Of a DNA stretch of 64,000 nucleotides, positions 32,621 to 44,165 are shown piece by piece. A program made the position numbers and the translations under genes. Origin of the DNA: Alopecurus myosuroides (Eukaryota; Streptophyta; Magnoliopsida; Poales; Poaceae); contig CM054062.1 of the NCBI GenBank assembly GCA_028641055.1, forward strand, positions 231,512,696-231,576,695. The letters run 5' to 3'. The notes beneath the pieces are model-generated. The model had not been told where the DNA came from. It was given only the letters and a program-made list of their open reading frames with translations, and did not search any database. Position 1 is the stretch's first letter. Every line of letters begins with the position of its first letter.

Positions 32621-34095
32621 TGATACATCATAAACGTATCCTTAATTTCTGATGTTTCATGTTGTTTTCATGCCATTTGCTACATGTTTTCTTTACACTT
32701 TATGTCATTTTATCGATTTACTGGGACTAACCTATTGACAAGATAACACAGAGCTAGTTCCTGTTTTCTGCTGTTTTTAGTTTCAGAAAAGTTGCTCTGG
32801 AAATATTCTCGGAATTGGAAAATTCGAAACCCGGAAGTCTTAGAATTCCAGAAGGCTCCACGGAGTCCTGAAGAGGACCGGGGGGGGGACACAAGGGGGC
32901 CACACCATAGAGCGGCGCTCCCCCCATCCGTGGTCGCGCCATGGAGTGGTGTGGACCCCTCAGGCGCCCACCACCATCGCCCTTTCGCTTATTTATTCAC
33001 CCGATGCATGAACCCTAAACATATACCACTTTTCCACGAAAAACACCCGAGGTCGCCGTCATCTTCAACCCGAGACTACGGTTCCATAACATAGCTAGAT
33101 GGTTGTTCTCTCCTCTTTATGCCTCATGTTTAGATCTCAGGAGCTGCCCTACATGATCAAGATCATCTTACATGTTATGTTTGCTGGGATCCGATGATTA
33201 TTGAATGCTATGTCTCTTGATTATCAATCTATCATGTTTTCTTCATGTGTATGTTATTTATGATCTTGCATACCCTCCGTTGTTAGTAGATGCTCTGTCC
33301 AAGTAGATACTAGTGACTCCAAGAGAGAGTATTTATGCTCGATAGTGGATTCATGCATCCTTTGCATCTGTGCTCTAGTGACAGAATCGTGACGGATGGA
33401 GGATGTGTTGTTGCCATTAAGGAGAAAACAACGATGTTTACGTTGTTTACATTACACACTTTGCTTACTGTGATTATCTGTTGGTTGCAACTTAATACCC
33501 AACGTTTGTTCGGATGATATTCAGAGGGTGGATTACTAGTCATAGATGGAGTTCGATGACGGTCTATGTATCTTGTTGTAATGCCCTCATGAATCACATA
33601 GTAATCATCATGTCATGCATGTTGCATTATCTATCAGTTGCCCAAATGTAATTTGTTCAGCACACTTGTTAACTATCTTTTATGGAGAGACACCTCTAGT
33701 GAATTGTGGACCCCGTTCCATTCTCATACTGATAATACAACCACTGCAATTATTGTTTTCACACTGCTTCCACTATTTTCACACTGCTACTGTTGTTTTT
33801 ATATTGTTCTCATACTGTTTTCCACACCATACATTTAACCTCTTTGTTATCAGCAAAACCGGTGAGATTGACAACCTCACTGCTTTGTTGGGGCAAAGTA
33901 AATTGATTGTGTCGTGTAGGTTCCACGCTGTTGCTGAACCGGTAGTGCACCCTATCACGTCAACTGCATCAACCTTTAGAAGTTGTTTGTCCCCCTACTG
34001 GTCGATTCAACCTTGGTTTTTTTTTCCGAGGAAAAACTTGCCGATGCACTCTTCACAACCTTTCTCTTGGGGTTTGCCAACGTAAGCCATCAACA
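32621..34095 (+). repeat. 5' LTR of WHAM-like element
   Basis: 1475 bp from tgatacatca to catcaaca, inserted in the Harbinger transposase gene. The left flank gtgtg (32616-32620) would be the target-site duplication, but the partner copy is not present. Contains a run of nine or ten G near 32880. A weak tatttatt at about 32990 may be the TATA box. Confidence 0.75.
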
Positions 34096-34102
34096 AATTT
34101 TC

Positions 34103-34120
34103 TGGCGCCGTCGCCGGGGA
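34103..34120 (+). other. Primer binding site, Athila type
   Basis: TGGCGCCGTCGCCGGGGA begins eight bases after the LTR end and matches the usual Athila-lineage primer site (TGGCGCCGTTGCCGG pattern) with one change. Its position confirms the LTR boundary and the plus-strand orientation. Confidence 0.82.
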
Positions 34121-34218
34121 GGAAGATAATTTCTTCAAGGGGAGTCTCTCACCTCCAATCATTTTTCATTTGTTTTTGTTTTGCTTGTTACTTGCTTTAT
34201 CATGCTTGCTAGCAATGT

Positions 34219-35656
34219 TTGATGTCTTTGAAACTAGATCTTATTGGCAAGGTGGGTTCACGGATGAACAAAAAAAAATATTATAAGGAACATCGCCTGT
34301 CACAAAAAGGGATACACTTATGGGAGCAAATTAATAAATTGCATAACTATGCTAGAAACTTGTGCACTACTTATAATGTTACTTATTGCTTTGATAAATC
34401 TTGTTGCTGTAGGAGGTATAAACACCTACCTTTTCAATGTGAGTATAATGATAATGTTACCATATCTTCTTATGTTAACGTAAATTATGACTTGATGATG
34501 TGGAACAAACTGAGGAATTTATTGCTTGGAAGGGTGCATTCAAAATTGTCTATTTGCTTGAAAGTATTGATGATGCACCTTATAAATACGAGATTTATGT
34601 TATACTTGAATATTGCTTTGATAATTACAAGGATTTTAATTACTACATAATTAAATATCTTAATATATTCTCTCCCCTAAAGGGAGATACTAATGTCTTA
34701 TAGGAACCTATGGAAGAAGAAACTGCTGAATCTAGAAGCTCATTGGATGAAAAAGAGGAGGAGAGTGATGATCAAGAGGAGGAAGAATGGAGTAGCTACT
34801 CGTGTCTACCTCCCAATGAGAGTAACTCTTTAACTCATACCTTATTTGATTGCCCTCCATGCTCACCAAAGAAGGATGAGTGTTATATTGATGATCCCAT
34901 TGATTCTTTTGAAATATCCCTTATTGATGAAATCGATACTTGCTATACTTGTGACCTTAATACTACTATGAATAAAACTTATGAGAATGATATTGCTACA
35001 ATTATTTATGATAATCCATGCTACTTTGATAAGTCCTATGATAATCCTCTATTTACTCCAACTATTGATATGCATGATAATGAGGAAGTTTGTTTAGAAA
35101 ATTTATATGATAATGCTCTAGATGATGGTACTATGTTACTTGATGTTATAAATCATAATTCTACTGGAAATATGATTGCTATAATGTGTATCATACCTTT
35201 TATGAGTGATCAATCATCTTGTTTTAATATTGCTAAAAGTAGGGAAAAGGAGAAGTTGATTTTAAATTTTGATCCCACTGTTTTGGAGCTTGACATGAAT
35301 TGTGTGCTTTTAGACCATGAAAAACATGCTTTATGTGATAATTATGTTGTTGAGTTTGTTCATGATGCTACTGAAAATTATTATGAGAGAGGAAAATATG
35401 GTTGTAAGAATTTCATGTTAGTAAAACACCTCTCTTTTTGTTGAAAGTTTTGAAATTGCTCTTGTTCAACCTTCCCATGATTTCTAGTTTGAGCTTCTTT
35501 ATTTTATTTCTTTACAAGATTCCAATGCATAGGAAGTGGGTTAGACTTAAATTGGTTTTATACTTGCTTCTTGATGCTCTCTTTTGCTTCAATTCATATT
35601 TCTTATGTGAGCATCTACTTGATTCTATTTTTCTGGGCCTAGCTAAAATGCGTTAA
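34219..35656 (+). pseudogene. Hypothetical internal ORFs of WHAM-like element
   Basis: Three frames: 34219-34650 (143 codons), 34710-35444 (244 codons) and 35438-35656 (72 codons). The second is strongly acidic, opening with EEETAESRSS and a DDQEEEEW patch, with repeated YDN/DN motifs. The third is hydrophobic (LFNLPMISSLSFFILFLYK, LLLDALFCFNSYFLC) and may be a frameshifted continuation, since the pair overlaps by seven bases. I recall similar ORFs of unknown function in Sabrina/WHAM-type elements; no retroviral domain is visible. Confidence 0.6.
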
Positions 35657-36360
35657 AGAAAAGCACTTCTTAGGAGATAACACATGGTTTTATTTTTTAT
35701 TTGTATTTTATGTTTTCTTTGAGTCACGGCGTTAAAGAAAATGTATTAGTTGTGCCAAGTAAAGTTTCTAGCGAAAGTTGGAGTTGGTTTTGGATTTCTG
35801 CGCAGGAAACCGATTTTTGCTGTCCACTGTAAAAAATCGTATAAATTACAGAAAGATCAAAATGACCTGAAACGTTTTGTGCTTATTCCTCAGCTAATTA
35901 CGAAACTTTTTAGTTCTTTATATTTTTTTTGATCTGAGCAACTTAAGTACCCCCAAAAAATTCGTCATTACAAACTGTTCTGGTTTTGGCAGATTCTGCC
36001 ATTTTTCTTGCATTGGTCTTTTACGATTTCAAGTGGATTTCTTTGCTTCACCAAACATTAGTGGATGTAGCTAATATTTAAAAGTATCAATAGAACTTGT
36101 GCCCATGATTTTTTTATTGTTTCCTAACCCTCTAATGCGAATTATTTTGAGTGTGGTGTGAAGGAAGTTTTCAAGGGTGAAGAGAAGAGAGTGATATAAT
36201 ATGATTAACAAGAGTGCAAGATCAAAGCTTGTGGATACCCCCGTGGTTCATCCCAGCAAATTATGAGAAGATTCAAGCGTCTAAGCTTGGGGATTCCCAA
36301 GGCATCCCCTTCTTCATCAACAATTTATCAGGTCACTTCTAGTGAAACTATATTTTTAGG
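35657..36360 (+). other. Non-coding 3' internal region of WHAM-like element
   Basis: AT-rich sequence with no gene, ending in the family's typical ctaagcttggggattccca and catccccttcttcatca segment. It is cut off at about 36360, where aagctatatttttaggg-type sequence leads into the next element. Confidence 0.65.
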
Positions 36361-37408
36361 GATATTTAATTCTGTGCCCCTGATTCCTTAGTCTTGCTCG
36401 TTCTTCCCCACATTCTATACTTTTGCTCACTTTTTGCCATTTTGTTAGCTGAAACTCTCACAAAAGTTGATAACTAGCTTTTGCCGTCCAGACAAATGCA
36501 TTGACCGTCAACTTCTGAGTTTGTGCCGACGAGTGGGGCCGGGTTCTCCTTTAACCATTGCGTGCCTAGTGGGAACGCAAGGAGACATGTAAACAAGCTT
36601 GTCTGAAGCTGAAACAGACCGACACCACCGCATCGCGCAGCCTCGCCCCCTCTGCCGCCGCCCCATCCCCTCCGCCGCTGTTGTGTCGCGTTTGCCGCCG
36701 CCCCATCCCCTCCGCCGGGTTATCCGGCTCGTCTACCCCACCTCACCATCTCTGAAGCCATGTTGATCCAGGCCCCCCAGAATGCCCTCAGCCGTGGAGA
36801 GGATTGGGTCGAATCAACGCCAGATACTTCATGGATTAGACCCGGGTAAGCAACGTCTCCCCTTGAATTGGTGTTCTAGCTTGTAAGTAAGGCCGTATTT
36901 GACATTTTTTAGCTTGAATCATTCCAATGTATCTACTCTATCCCGTGCCTAACTGCAGTCGTATGTTTGAACTAAATATGATTGATCATGCGCTGGCTTT
37001 CTGGCTAGCGGTTAGAATGGAAACTAGTGTGATGCGTGGTACTAAACGACATTTTCTTCATTCGTTTTTCTATCCGGGTTTGATAGAAACAAACATTTGC
37101 TTCAGAGATTTTCTTACTACCCTCCGTTCCGCCTATCGTGGAGCGATGCCGATGTTGTTGAATTGAGTCACTTCAGCAGTACCGAGCAAAAATTTCTCCC
37201 ACTAACTTGCGACGAGCATCTCGGGTTGTTATTTACTCTGAATGCTGGCAGCCGTTTCGGTAAACTTCATATCGACGTGCTTCAGCCACGCGGATAACCA
37301 GTCAAGGGGAAGGGTGTTCGGCAATCATCTGTCTCTGCTAATAGCCAGCACCCCGGGACTCATTGTAGGTCGAGATCAAATAAAGCGAGTGGTTCGTGGA
37401 GCCACAAC
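36361..37408 (+). other. Leader region of MuDR-type MULE
   Basis: About 1 kb preceding the transposase. It includes tttgccgtccagac-type sequence seen in grass MULE ends and a C-rich segment at 36620-36730 with the direct repeat ccgccgccccatcccctccgcc. It likely contains a spliced 5' UTR, since a donor-like cccgggtaagc lies at about 36841. No confident terminal inverted repeat could be matched to the right side, so the element borders are uncertain. Confidence 0.45.
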
Positions 37409-40167
37409 ATGTTTGCTGCTGAATCTGCTGCCGGTAGTACTGCTGCTTCTCCTGTACCTGCTATGGTCGTTGTAGAAGAAGATGCAGAACCCGACGAGAA
37501 AGTGCCTCGAAATGATGATGAAGATGAGATGATGTACCCTGAACAGGTAGATAGAGCCAGTCAGCAAGCAGTGGATGATGAATATCCGGAGCAGCCCATG
37601 AGCCGAGCTAGGTTTGATGACACTGACGATGAAGAGGATGCGGAGAACAATGACATCTTAATTTCGGATGAATACGATGGTGATCACGTGCCAACAATTG
37701 AGTGGAAGAGGGAGAATCCTGAGCTTACTGAAGGCACCATATTCCAATCGATGGTGGACTGTCGGAATGCAGTAACTACATATTGCATTCTTACTGAAAA
37801 TTCATATAAGATTAAAAGGACTAAGCCAAGAAGGTTCACAGTTTATTGTCCATATGATAGGTGTATGTGGATGTTGCATCCATCCCGTATGCTAAAGAGC
37901 AAACTGATTCAGGTACTCCAAGTTGATTGATTATTTTATTTCATTAAGTAATGTTTCTTATCCCTTACTTTTTAGCCTTTATTTTGGTTTGAGATAAAGA
38001 AAAACCCACACAAGCACACATGTCCACCTGGAAGGGGAGGGGGGAGGCAAAATCCAAACTAGCAAAAACTCGACGGGTGGCAGATGCAATATTGGATTGG
38101 TTGAGGGAAAAACCTGGTCTTGGTCCAACAACACTCCAAGGGAAGCTACTTGAGAAGTATAAGATTTTAATTACTTACATGAGGATTTTCAATGCTAAAG
38201 AAATGGCTCTTGACAGGATTAATGGTTAATGGAATGAAAGTTTTCAGTTGCTTTACACCTTCAAAGCTGAAGTGGAGATGGCTAGTCTAGGTAGTGTTGT
38301 AGAAATTGACAAGCATACAGTTCCATTCAAAATAAAAGGGAAGTCATTTGAGAAGGAGTGTTTCAGAAGGGCTTTTGTATGTTTCAAGGTTTGTTGGAAG
38401 GGGTTTCTTGATATATGCAGGCCTTATTTGGCTGTAGATGCTACCCATTTGACTAGAATGTGGAGAGGACAACTAGTAGCTGCTTCTGCAGGTGATGGAG
38501 ACAACTGGCTATTCCCAGTTGCATTTGGTGTTTTGGAGGCAGAGACCAAGGAAAGTTGGGTATGGTTTCTGCAACAGTTGCGCAACATTATAGGAACACC
38601 CCCAGGTTTAGCTATATATACAGATGCTTGCAAATATTTAGAGAGTATAGTAGAAATTTTATTCCCTTGAGTGGAGCATAGGGAATGTATGCGACATGTA
38701 GCGCAATTTTTTTTAAATAAGTTCAAAGGAAAAGTTTTTGATGAGAACTTATGGCCAACATCATACACATGCAGCGAAAGGAAGCATGAGCACCATTTGA
38801 GAGTGTTGTATGCACGGAAACATCCAGAGGTGAAGGAGTATATGGATGCACATCATGGAAATGTGTGGTCAAGAAGCGAATTCAACACCATATGCAAAGT
38901 AGACTATGTGACCAATAATCTTGCAGATTGCTTCAATGCAAAGTTCAAGTCAGTGAGGGGTTATCTGGTTTGGCAAGCATTTGACAAGATGAGGCAGATG
39001 ATCATGATAAAGACGGCTATTCGCAAAAGAATTGCTGAAACACAATATGTTGGCCATGTTATACTCCCATCACTGATTAAGGCATTGCATCACAAGGCAA
39101 GAGGACTGAAGATGAGATGCATTCGATCGTCGATATACGAGGCCTAGGTAGCACACACTAATAGTAAAAATAGGGAATGGAGGTATCCAGTGAACCTAGC
39201 CACTAGGGAATGCAGTTGTAGGCATGGGAGATTCGTGGGAAGCCATGCAAACATGCTCTACATCTGATGACTCTGATTAGGGGGGTGAAGATGGTGAAGT
39301 TGATCAGTATTGCTCTGAGTATTTCCCTGTTGCTAAATTTAAGGCTCCTTATGCTCACAATGTGCCTGCACTCGTGGGAAAATACCAATGGAACATATTA
39401 GATCCAGGGTTCAAACTCCACTTTCCTTTACTGACTAGACCAACAGGAAGACCAAGAAAAAACAGGTATATAGCAGGTGAAGAGGGTCGTGTACGAAAAA
39501 AGAGGACGTGCAAAAAATGTGGAGTTCTGGGGCACATTGCTAGGATTTGTTCCAATCCTAGTGGATACATCATTTGGAGAAGAGGACCGATGGACAACAA
39601 CAAATATAGAGGATGATGCATCAACAATAGATATTGAAGATGGAGGGGACCATGCCGCAGCAATTGACTCTGAAGATGCACTCCTCGTTGAAGCAACACC
39701 TTGGTATGTGTATGCATTCCCTTTTTTATGCATTTTGTTCTATTTTCTCCATATTTATTATAATTTTATTTCTCAGAACTAGGATAAATGGAGGCAGAGG
39801 GAAGAAAAGGTGTACAGAGGAAGCTATAAGAGAAGAAGAGGATAGAGCCCAAGAAAATGAAGTTCAGTCATCATCGGATGGCTTAGAATTTGAATCGATG
39901 GCTCTTGATGGTTTTGAAGCTATAAGAGAAGAAGAGGACAAAGTAATTGTACCAGTTGTTCCTTTAAGAATTACTGAACACACAGATGACCGTCAACTTG
40001 TCGTCGAGTGCTCGCCGAGTGGAATTATTCCGTCACCGCCTCCACGGCCACAACCCCAAGGGAAGATCAGAAGGAACAAGATGATTCCAAAGAGTACACC
40101 ATCTAGGGAAACCCGAAGCAATATGGTGAAGCCATCTTCTCACACAAGAAGCAGGTCAAAGATTTGA
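37409..40167 (+). pseudogene. MuDR-type MULE transposase, multiply disrupted
   Basis: Mutator-family transposase. Exon 1 (37409-37912) holds an acidic leader and the MuDR DNA-binding region (FQSMVDCRNAVTTYCI, FTVYCPYDRCMWML). An intron at 37913-37993 leads to IKKNPHKHTCPPG. The catalytic domain follows: LAVDATHLT (first Asp), LAIYTDACKYLES (second Asp), the ECMRHV C2H2 motif and the DCFNAKFKSVRG region. A degraded SWIM-type zinc finger (ECSCRHGRFVGSH) lies near 39200 and a CCHC knuckle (CKKCGVLGHIARIC) at about 39510-39550. A last exon (about 39780-40167) is Ser/Pro/Lys-rich. Damage: a frameshift at about 38040 and in-frame stops near 38228, 38668 and 39146, with more shifts beyond 39250. Long dead. 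Confidence 0.85.
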
Positions 40168-41300
40168 ATTTGAACTATGAATTTGAATTATAACTTGATG
40201 GATTTGTAGTTAGGTGTTTGTGTTGTCAACTTTAGATCTTGTGATAACTTATAAGTCTTAATAATATTATTTGTGCTTTGGTATCATATGTGAGGCAGAA
40301 TGCATATTTGAAACAATGGTTAAATTTGAATCAGTATTTGAATTTGGAACAAAATTATAATTTGAGCCAAAGTTGAAGGTGTACAGAAATTTTAAGTCTG
40401 TTTCTCTTTAGTACTTGTTTGATCTAAAGTTGAACTTTCACCAACATTTGAACCCCAATATTTGAAGGTGATCAATCCGAAGAAGAAACATGCTACAAAT
40501 GAGTTCTGAATCTAGGGTAAACAACCCCATTCGTAATCAAGTTTTTTTTCGACCTTCTCTAAATGAGCCAATATTTTTTAGGTGACACTTATTCCATCTA
40601 AATAGTGTCCAATCGAAGTCTCACTATTTATTGATTTATTTTCTATATTATTTATTTATTTTTCGAAAAATTCCTTTTAATTGAAAACCACCAAAACACA
40701 CGTCTGAGATATGAAAATGTAAAAGTAAGTTCAGAACCATCTTATTCACTTCAAGAGGAAGCATTGGTGATTTTTTTTGATTTATTTGAATTTTTCAAAA
40801 CCAAAACCCTCCTTCACCCTCCATCGAGCTCTAAACAGGTCTATACACGATTGCTCATTTGTGAGAAGTCTTTCTCATGAAAATGTCTTAACACCGAGTT
40901 TATATTTTTTTTCATAACCATGTCACATATGACGGCTATGTGAGCTTGTAGTGCATTTTTTTTATTGAATTAGTTATGGTCATTTGAACCTAATTTTGAT
41001 GGCTCGCTTGTGAAAATGGTTCTTCTTGAAAATGTTCCTATAGCATGTTTATATTTTTTTCTAGTAATTATATCTTATAAGCTCACAAACTATGCTTTGT
41101 TTTCATTTTTTTGATTTTTTTGAATTAGTTATGGTCATTTGAAGTTCAGTCAAACCCTAATAACCCCAAAAACCCCGATAACCTCGTAACCCCAAAACCC
41201 TAGCGCCGAACGTCAGCCATCCGATCATACCCTACCACCAATGCCAGCCGTAAGATCTGACCTTTTAGAACAAATTCTGGGGACATGCCCGCACACCGTT
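40168..41300 (+). other. Gene-free AT-rich region after the MULE, with degenerate repeats
   Basis: No coding sequence. The first 350 bases are rich in gaatttgaa-type motifs. From about 40830 there are two diverged copies of a module of about 155 bp ending gaattagttatggtcatttgaa (40967-40988 and 41122-41143). The stretch 41150-41210 has several ccccaaaaacccc/aaccctag runs. It may be the MULE's 3' end or another element; I could not identify termini. Confidence 0.5.
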
Positions 41301-41385
41301 TGAAAGCGCATGTCTCCTCCGATGATTTTGGTGGTGATAACAAAACGAGTATATCTACTAACCTTGTGATTTAAGTGTTCACAGT
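41301..41385 (+). repeat. LTR scrap (85 bp) of a Copia-type element
   Basis: Begins TGAAAGCGCATGTCTCC, sharing the terminal TGAAAGCGCATG with the LTRs at 3947 and 17106, then gattttggtggtgataaca. It resembles the 5' end of a SIRE-like LTR family. It is broken off after about 85 bases. Confidence 0.6.
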
Positions 41386-41440
41386 TGGCCTCATAATATC
41401 TATCATGATCGACAGTATACCTGGCCTCATAATATCTACC

Positions 41441-42670
41441 ATAAATTTGACCAACAATACATGAGAATTATGTCAAATAATTGACCGCTAGAACCTTTAT
41501 TTGAATACAAATCGAACAATATAATTTTTATAACACATAAGAAACGTTTCATTGATCAAACTGTGGTTAAAATTGGACAAGGATGTGGACAGAGAGAGTA
41601 TCATTTTATTTAGGCATGGAAATTTGTCGTGTGCCGCACTAATATGTAGATCTGGGTATTCCTCATTAAAAAGGATATGCTACGGATGCTTAGATTATAT
41701 TCTCTCTATTCTAAGAGAACTGAAGTATTAGGGTTGTGTTACATCAAACAATTTTAAGTTTGATCAAATTTGTTGAAAAATATATTAACATATACAACAC
41801 CAATTTAGTTTTGCTATATTGATCACAAAATATCTTATAATGCTATATAGATTTGGCACTAGCATATTTTTCCATAACATGGTCAGTCGTATCTCTTTGG
41901 AAGTTTGGAACAGAAAGAGGGAGTATGCGAAACAATGGTTCATCAGGCGGCAACGATCCACAAAGCATGGGTGTTGTATGTGACTCTGTTATGAAGCTTC
42001 AGCTTTGTGTTGGATATTTTTTTGATATGTTTATTTCCGTTTGGCATTAGAAAATCAGATGTGAATGTCAGGTGACTGATGCATTTAACTAAAATCAACA
42101 CGAGAAAAAAAAATAGAGAAGCATACTTAACGTAAAAGGAAAATACACATGAAGCGACCATGGGCAGTCACAATCCCAAATAAGAAACACAGAAAGTCAT
42201 GGCTGATAGCCTGATATTACACAGTACCACCATTATTTTATCTACTAACATGTGATGATTATAAGATGCAAATCTACAGCGAAATCAGTGGTATGAGTCC
42301 ATATTTCCACAAGATATGTTGCTAAGATAAAATCTCCCATCTCTTCTCCTTGCCTCTTTCTACACCTATCTCTTCTTCTCCCTGCATTCCTGCTCTGTTT
42401 CTCTTCTCTATTCTGAACTTCCGTATATGTTATTGTTAGTGGCTGGTGCTCTGCTTAACTAGTGATTTAGTTTGCAGTCATGCACTTTTGGCTTTTGTCT
42501 ATGAAATAGTTACTTGATTTGCTATCATACATCCTCGCCATGATCCATACGCGTTATAAAATTGTGAGGAGGGAATTACCCCATAAAAACAAATAGTGGA
42601 GAGCTGAAGCTAATTATAGCACAATAATGCCCTCATGGTGTAGAAGAAGTTGGGTCCTAATACTAGAAGG
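41441..42670. repeat. Locus B, left block (paralogue of 20976-25765)
   Basis: Direct-orientation paralogue of locus A. It contains uninterrupted sequence at the place where locus A carries the 3526-bp MULE (single aattttaagtttgatc at about 41749-41764). It continues through the shared cttcagctttgtgttgg and gtgaatgtcaggtgactgatgc segments. Left border: 41386-41440 holds a short duplicated phrase (ggcctcataatatctaycat twice, about 37 bases apart), suggesting break repair. No gene is recognised. Confidence 0.75.
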
Positions 42671-43952
42671 CGGCTCCATAGGCGGAAACCCTAGCCAGAA
42701 AAAAACCACCCCAAATCGCCATCTTCGGCCGCTGCCGTCGCTGGCCTAGCGGCGCCCTGGTCGTCCATGACGGAGGGGAGGGTGGGCACGCCGTCTAGGG
42801 TCGCTGCGAGAGGGGTAGCGGTGCTGGATCTGTTCGCAAGGCTCGGAGCCCGGCGGCGGCAGTGCGGTCCTCAGGGGTCGGCATGGCTAGCTGCGTCCGA
42901 GCTTGGGGCCGGTGGCGGAGGGTCTCACGGCGGTGTGACAAGCAGGAGGCTATGGGGTGCTGCGTTCTGGTGTTTGCTGTCAAGATCCGAGGCGTGTTGG
43001 TTACAAGAATTTGATCTAGCCATGGCCTCGATCTAGGTCGCGAGGCCCAGCCAGAACCGGCGACAAGTTTGGCTGTGGTCTTGTGCCACGCCGGCAATCT
43101 GAAGCTGGACTCTGGCCTGCAACCTCTCTCTCCAACGATCCTGCCGGGAGAGATCTTCCGTCCTTTCTGTCGCGAGTGGTCTCACGGCATCGGGGCCTGT
43201 GAGGCTTCAGAATAATGGCGGTGGTCCTATGGTTTCTCTTTCACCAGGATGAAGATTAGCCGGAAGTCTATCGTCCTTGATCTAGTCACGATGTCGAGTT
43301 CCGGAAGGCTCCACCGGTGAACTTCCATACGCGCTTTACGTCTGGAGATTACTGGATCGGGTGGGATTCGGTTGAGCGCACCTGTTTTTGACTGTTTTGG
43401 TTTCAGAGGGAGCGCTTCGAAGCTCTAATAGCACTATCTCCATGGTGCTGGTGGAGAATGACATGGATGCGAGATCTGAGGACTGGCAATGGTGGTTCGA
43501 ATCTGGCGAGGAGGAATTGGCTTGGTGTTTCATGATTTGTAGCAGCGGCATGTATGAGGGGGCGACAACATAAGTGAAGTCCAAAGTCCTACCTTTCAGG
43601 GTGAAAATCCAAGGTCTGGCCTTAATTAGTGGTCTTGTTGGAGACATTCAATTAGAGCGAGGATTATCTTCAGGGTGAAAACCCAAGGTCTGGCCTTAAT
43701 TGGTTGTGCCTCGCACTGTTCTTATTGAAGACATTGCTTTTGAAGAACTGAACATCAGGTGTTGTTTTGGTGGTGGTTGCGCGGCTGCTGCAAGGACTGC
43801 AACCCTGTAGCGGAACTTTTCTTTTTTATTTCTTCTTTATATTGCCTTTCGGCTGTGTGCATCCATAATGACTCTGGTTATTGCGTTGTTGTAGAGGATG
43901 TGTGTAATTTGTATCTCCACGATATTAATATACATTCTTTATCTAAAAAAAA
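42671..43952 (+). mobile_element. LINE-like non-LTR retroelement, non-coding, complete insertion
   Basis: 1282 bp flanked by the 9-bp duplication ACTAGAAGG (42662-42670 and 43953-43961). It ends gttgtagaggatgtgtgtaa, then gatattaatatacattc, tttatct and an A-run, a 3' end common among Triticeae LINE-type elements. It begins with ggcggaaaccctagcc and a GC-rich segment, and contains no reverse transcriptase; frames such as 42767-43036 show no domain. A 74-bp tandem duplication lies inside (cagggtgaaaatccaagg at about 43597 and again at 43671). It was probably mobilised in trans by a full LINE. Confidence 0.78.
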
Positions 43953-44165
43953 ACTAGAAGGGCTGGATATTTTGGCATCCATTGATTTCAAAATCGTAAT
44001 TGCGGACGAGCATGAATGTATTCCATCTAGTGTTAAACATGGGGAGGTAGCCAAATATCTCCATGATCAAATAAGAGGCGAATTGGATGGGGTAAACTAG
44101 AACTGGAATTTTAGTCATCTTTGAAACTAAGCATAACTAAAGTACTATTCAAAAGAAAGCATGTT
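43953..44165. repeat. Locus B, right block (paralogue of 25765-25948 and 29652-29684)
   Basis: It continues locus B after the LINE-like insert: ggatattttggcatccattg through agaactggaattttagtcatctttgaaac, then the empty hAT site (agcataacta) and aaagaaagcatgtt. Similarity to locus A ends at about 44165. A short frame reading LASIDFKIVIADEHE and HGEVAKYLHDQIRGEL is partly conserved with A (LASITYKIIIADEQQ). It may be an old exon relic; I do not recognise it. Confidence 0.7.

Larger units (their letters stand above)
32621..36360 (+). mobile_element. WHAM/Sabrina-like Gypsy (Athila-type) element, 5' portion
   Basis: A 5' LTR (32621-34095), an Athila-style primer binding site and about 2.3 kb of internal sequence are present; the 3' LTR is not. 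The LTR's order of motifs (agctgccctacatgatcaag, tactagtgactccaagag, tatttatgctcgatagtgg) is what I recall for wheat WHAM, diverged. The internal part ends with the ccaaggcatccccttcttcatc stretch typical of Sabrina/WHAM 3' regions, then passes at about 36360 into unrelated MULE-like sequence. No gag-pol is present, so it was probably non-autonomous even when whole. Confidence 0.72.

Noticed and set aside
41301..43952. Whole of locus B as a single transposon.
   Set aside because: No common termini or TSD enclose it; its similarity to A has ragged borders, and insert-specific TSDs explain the internal breaks better.
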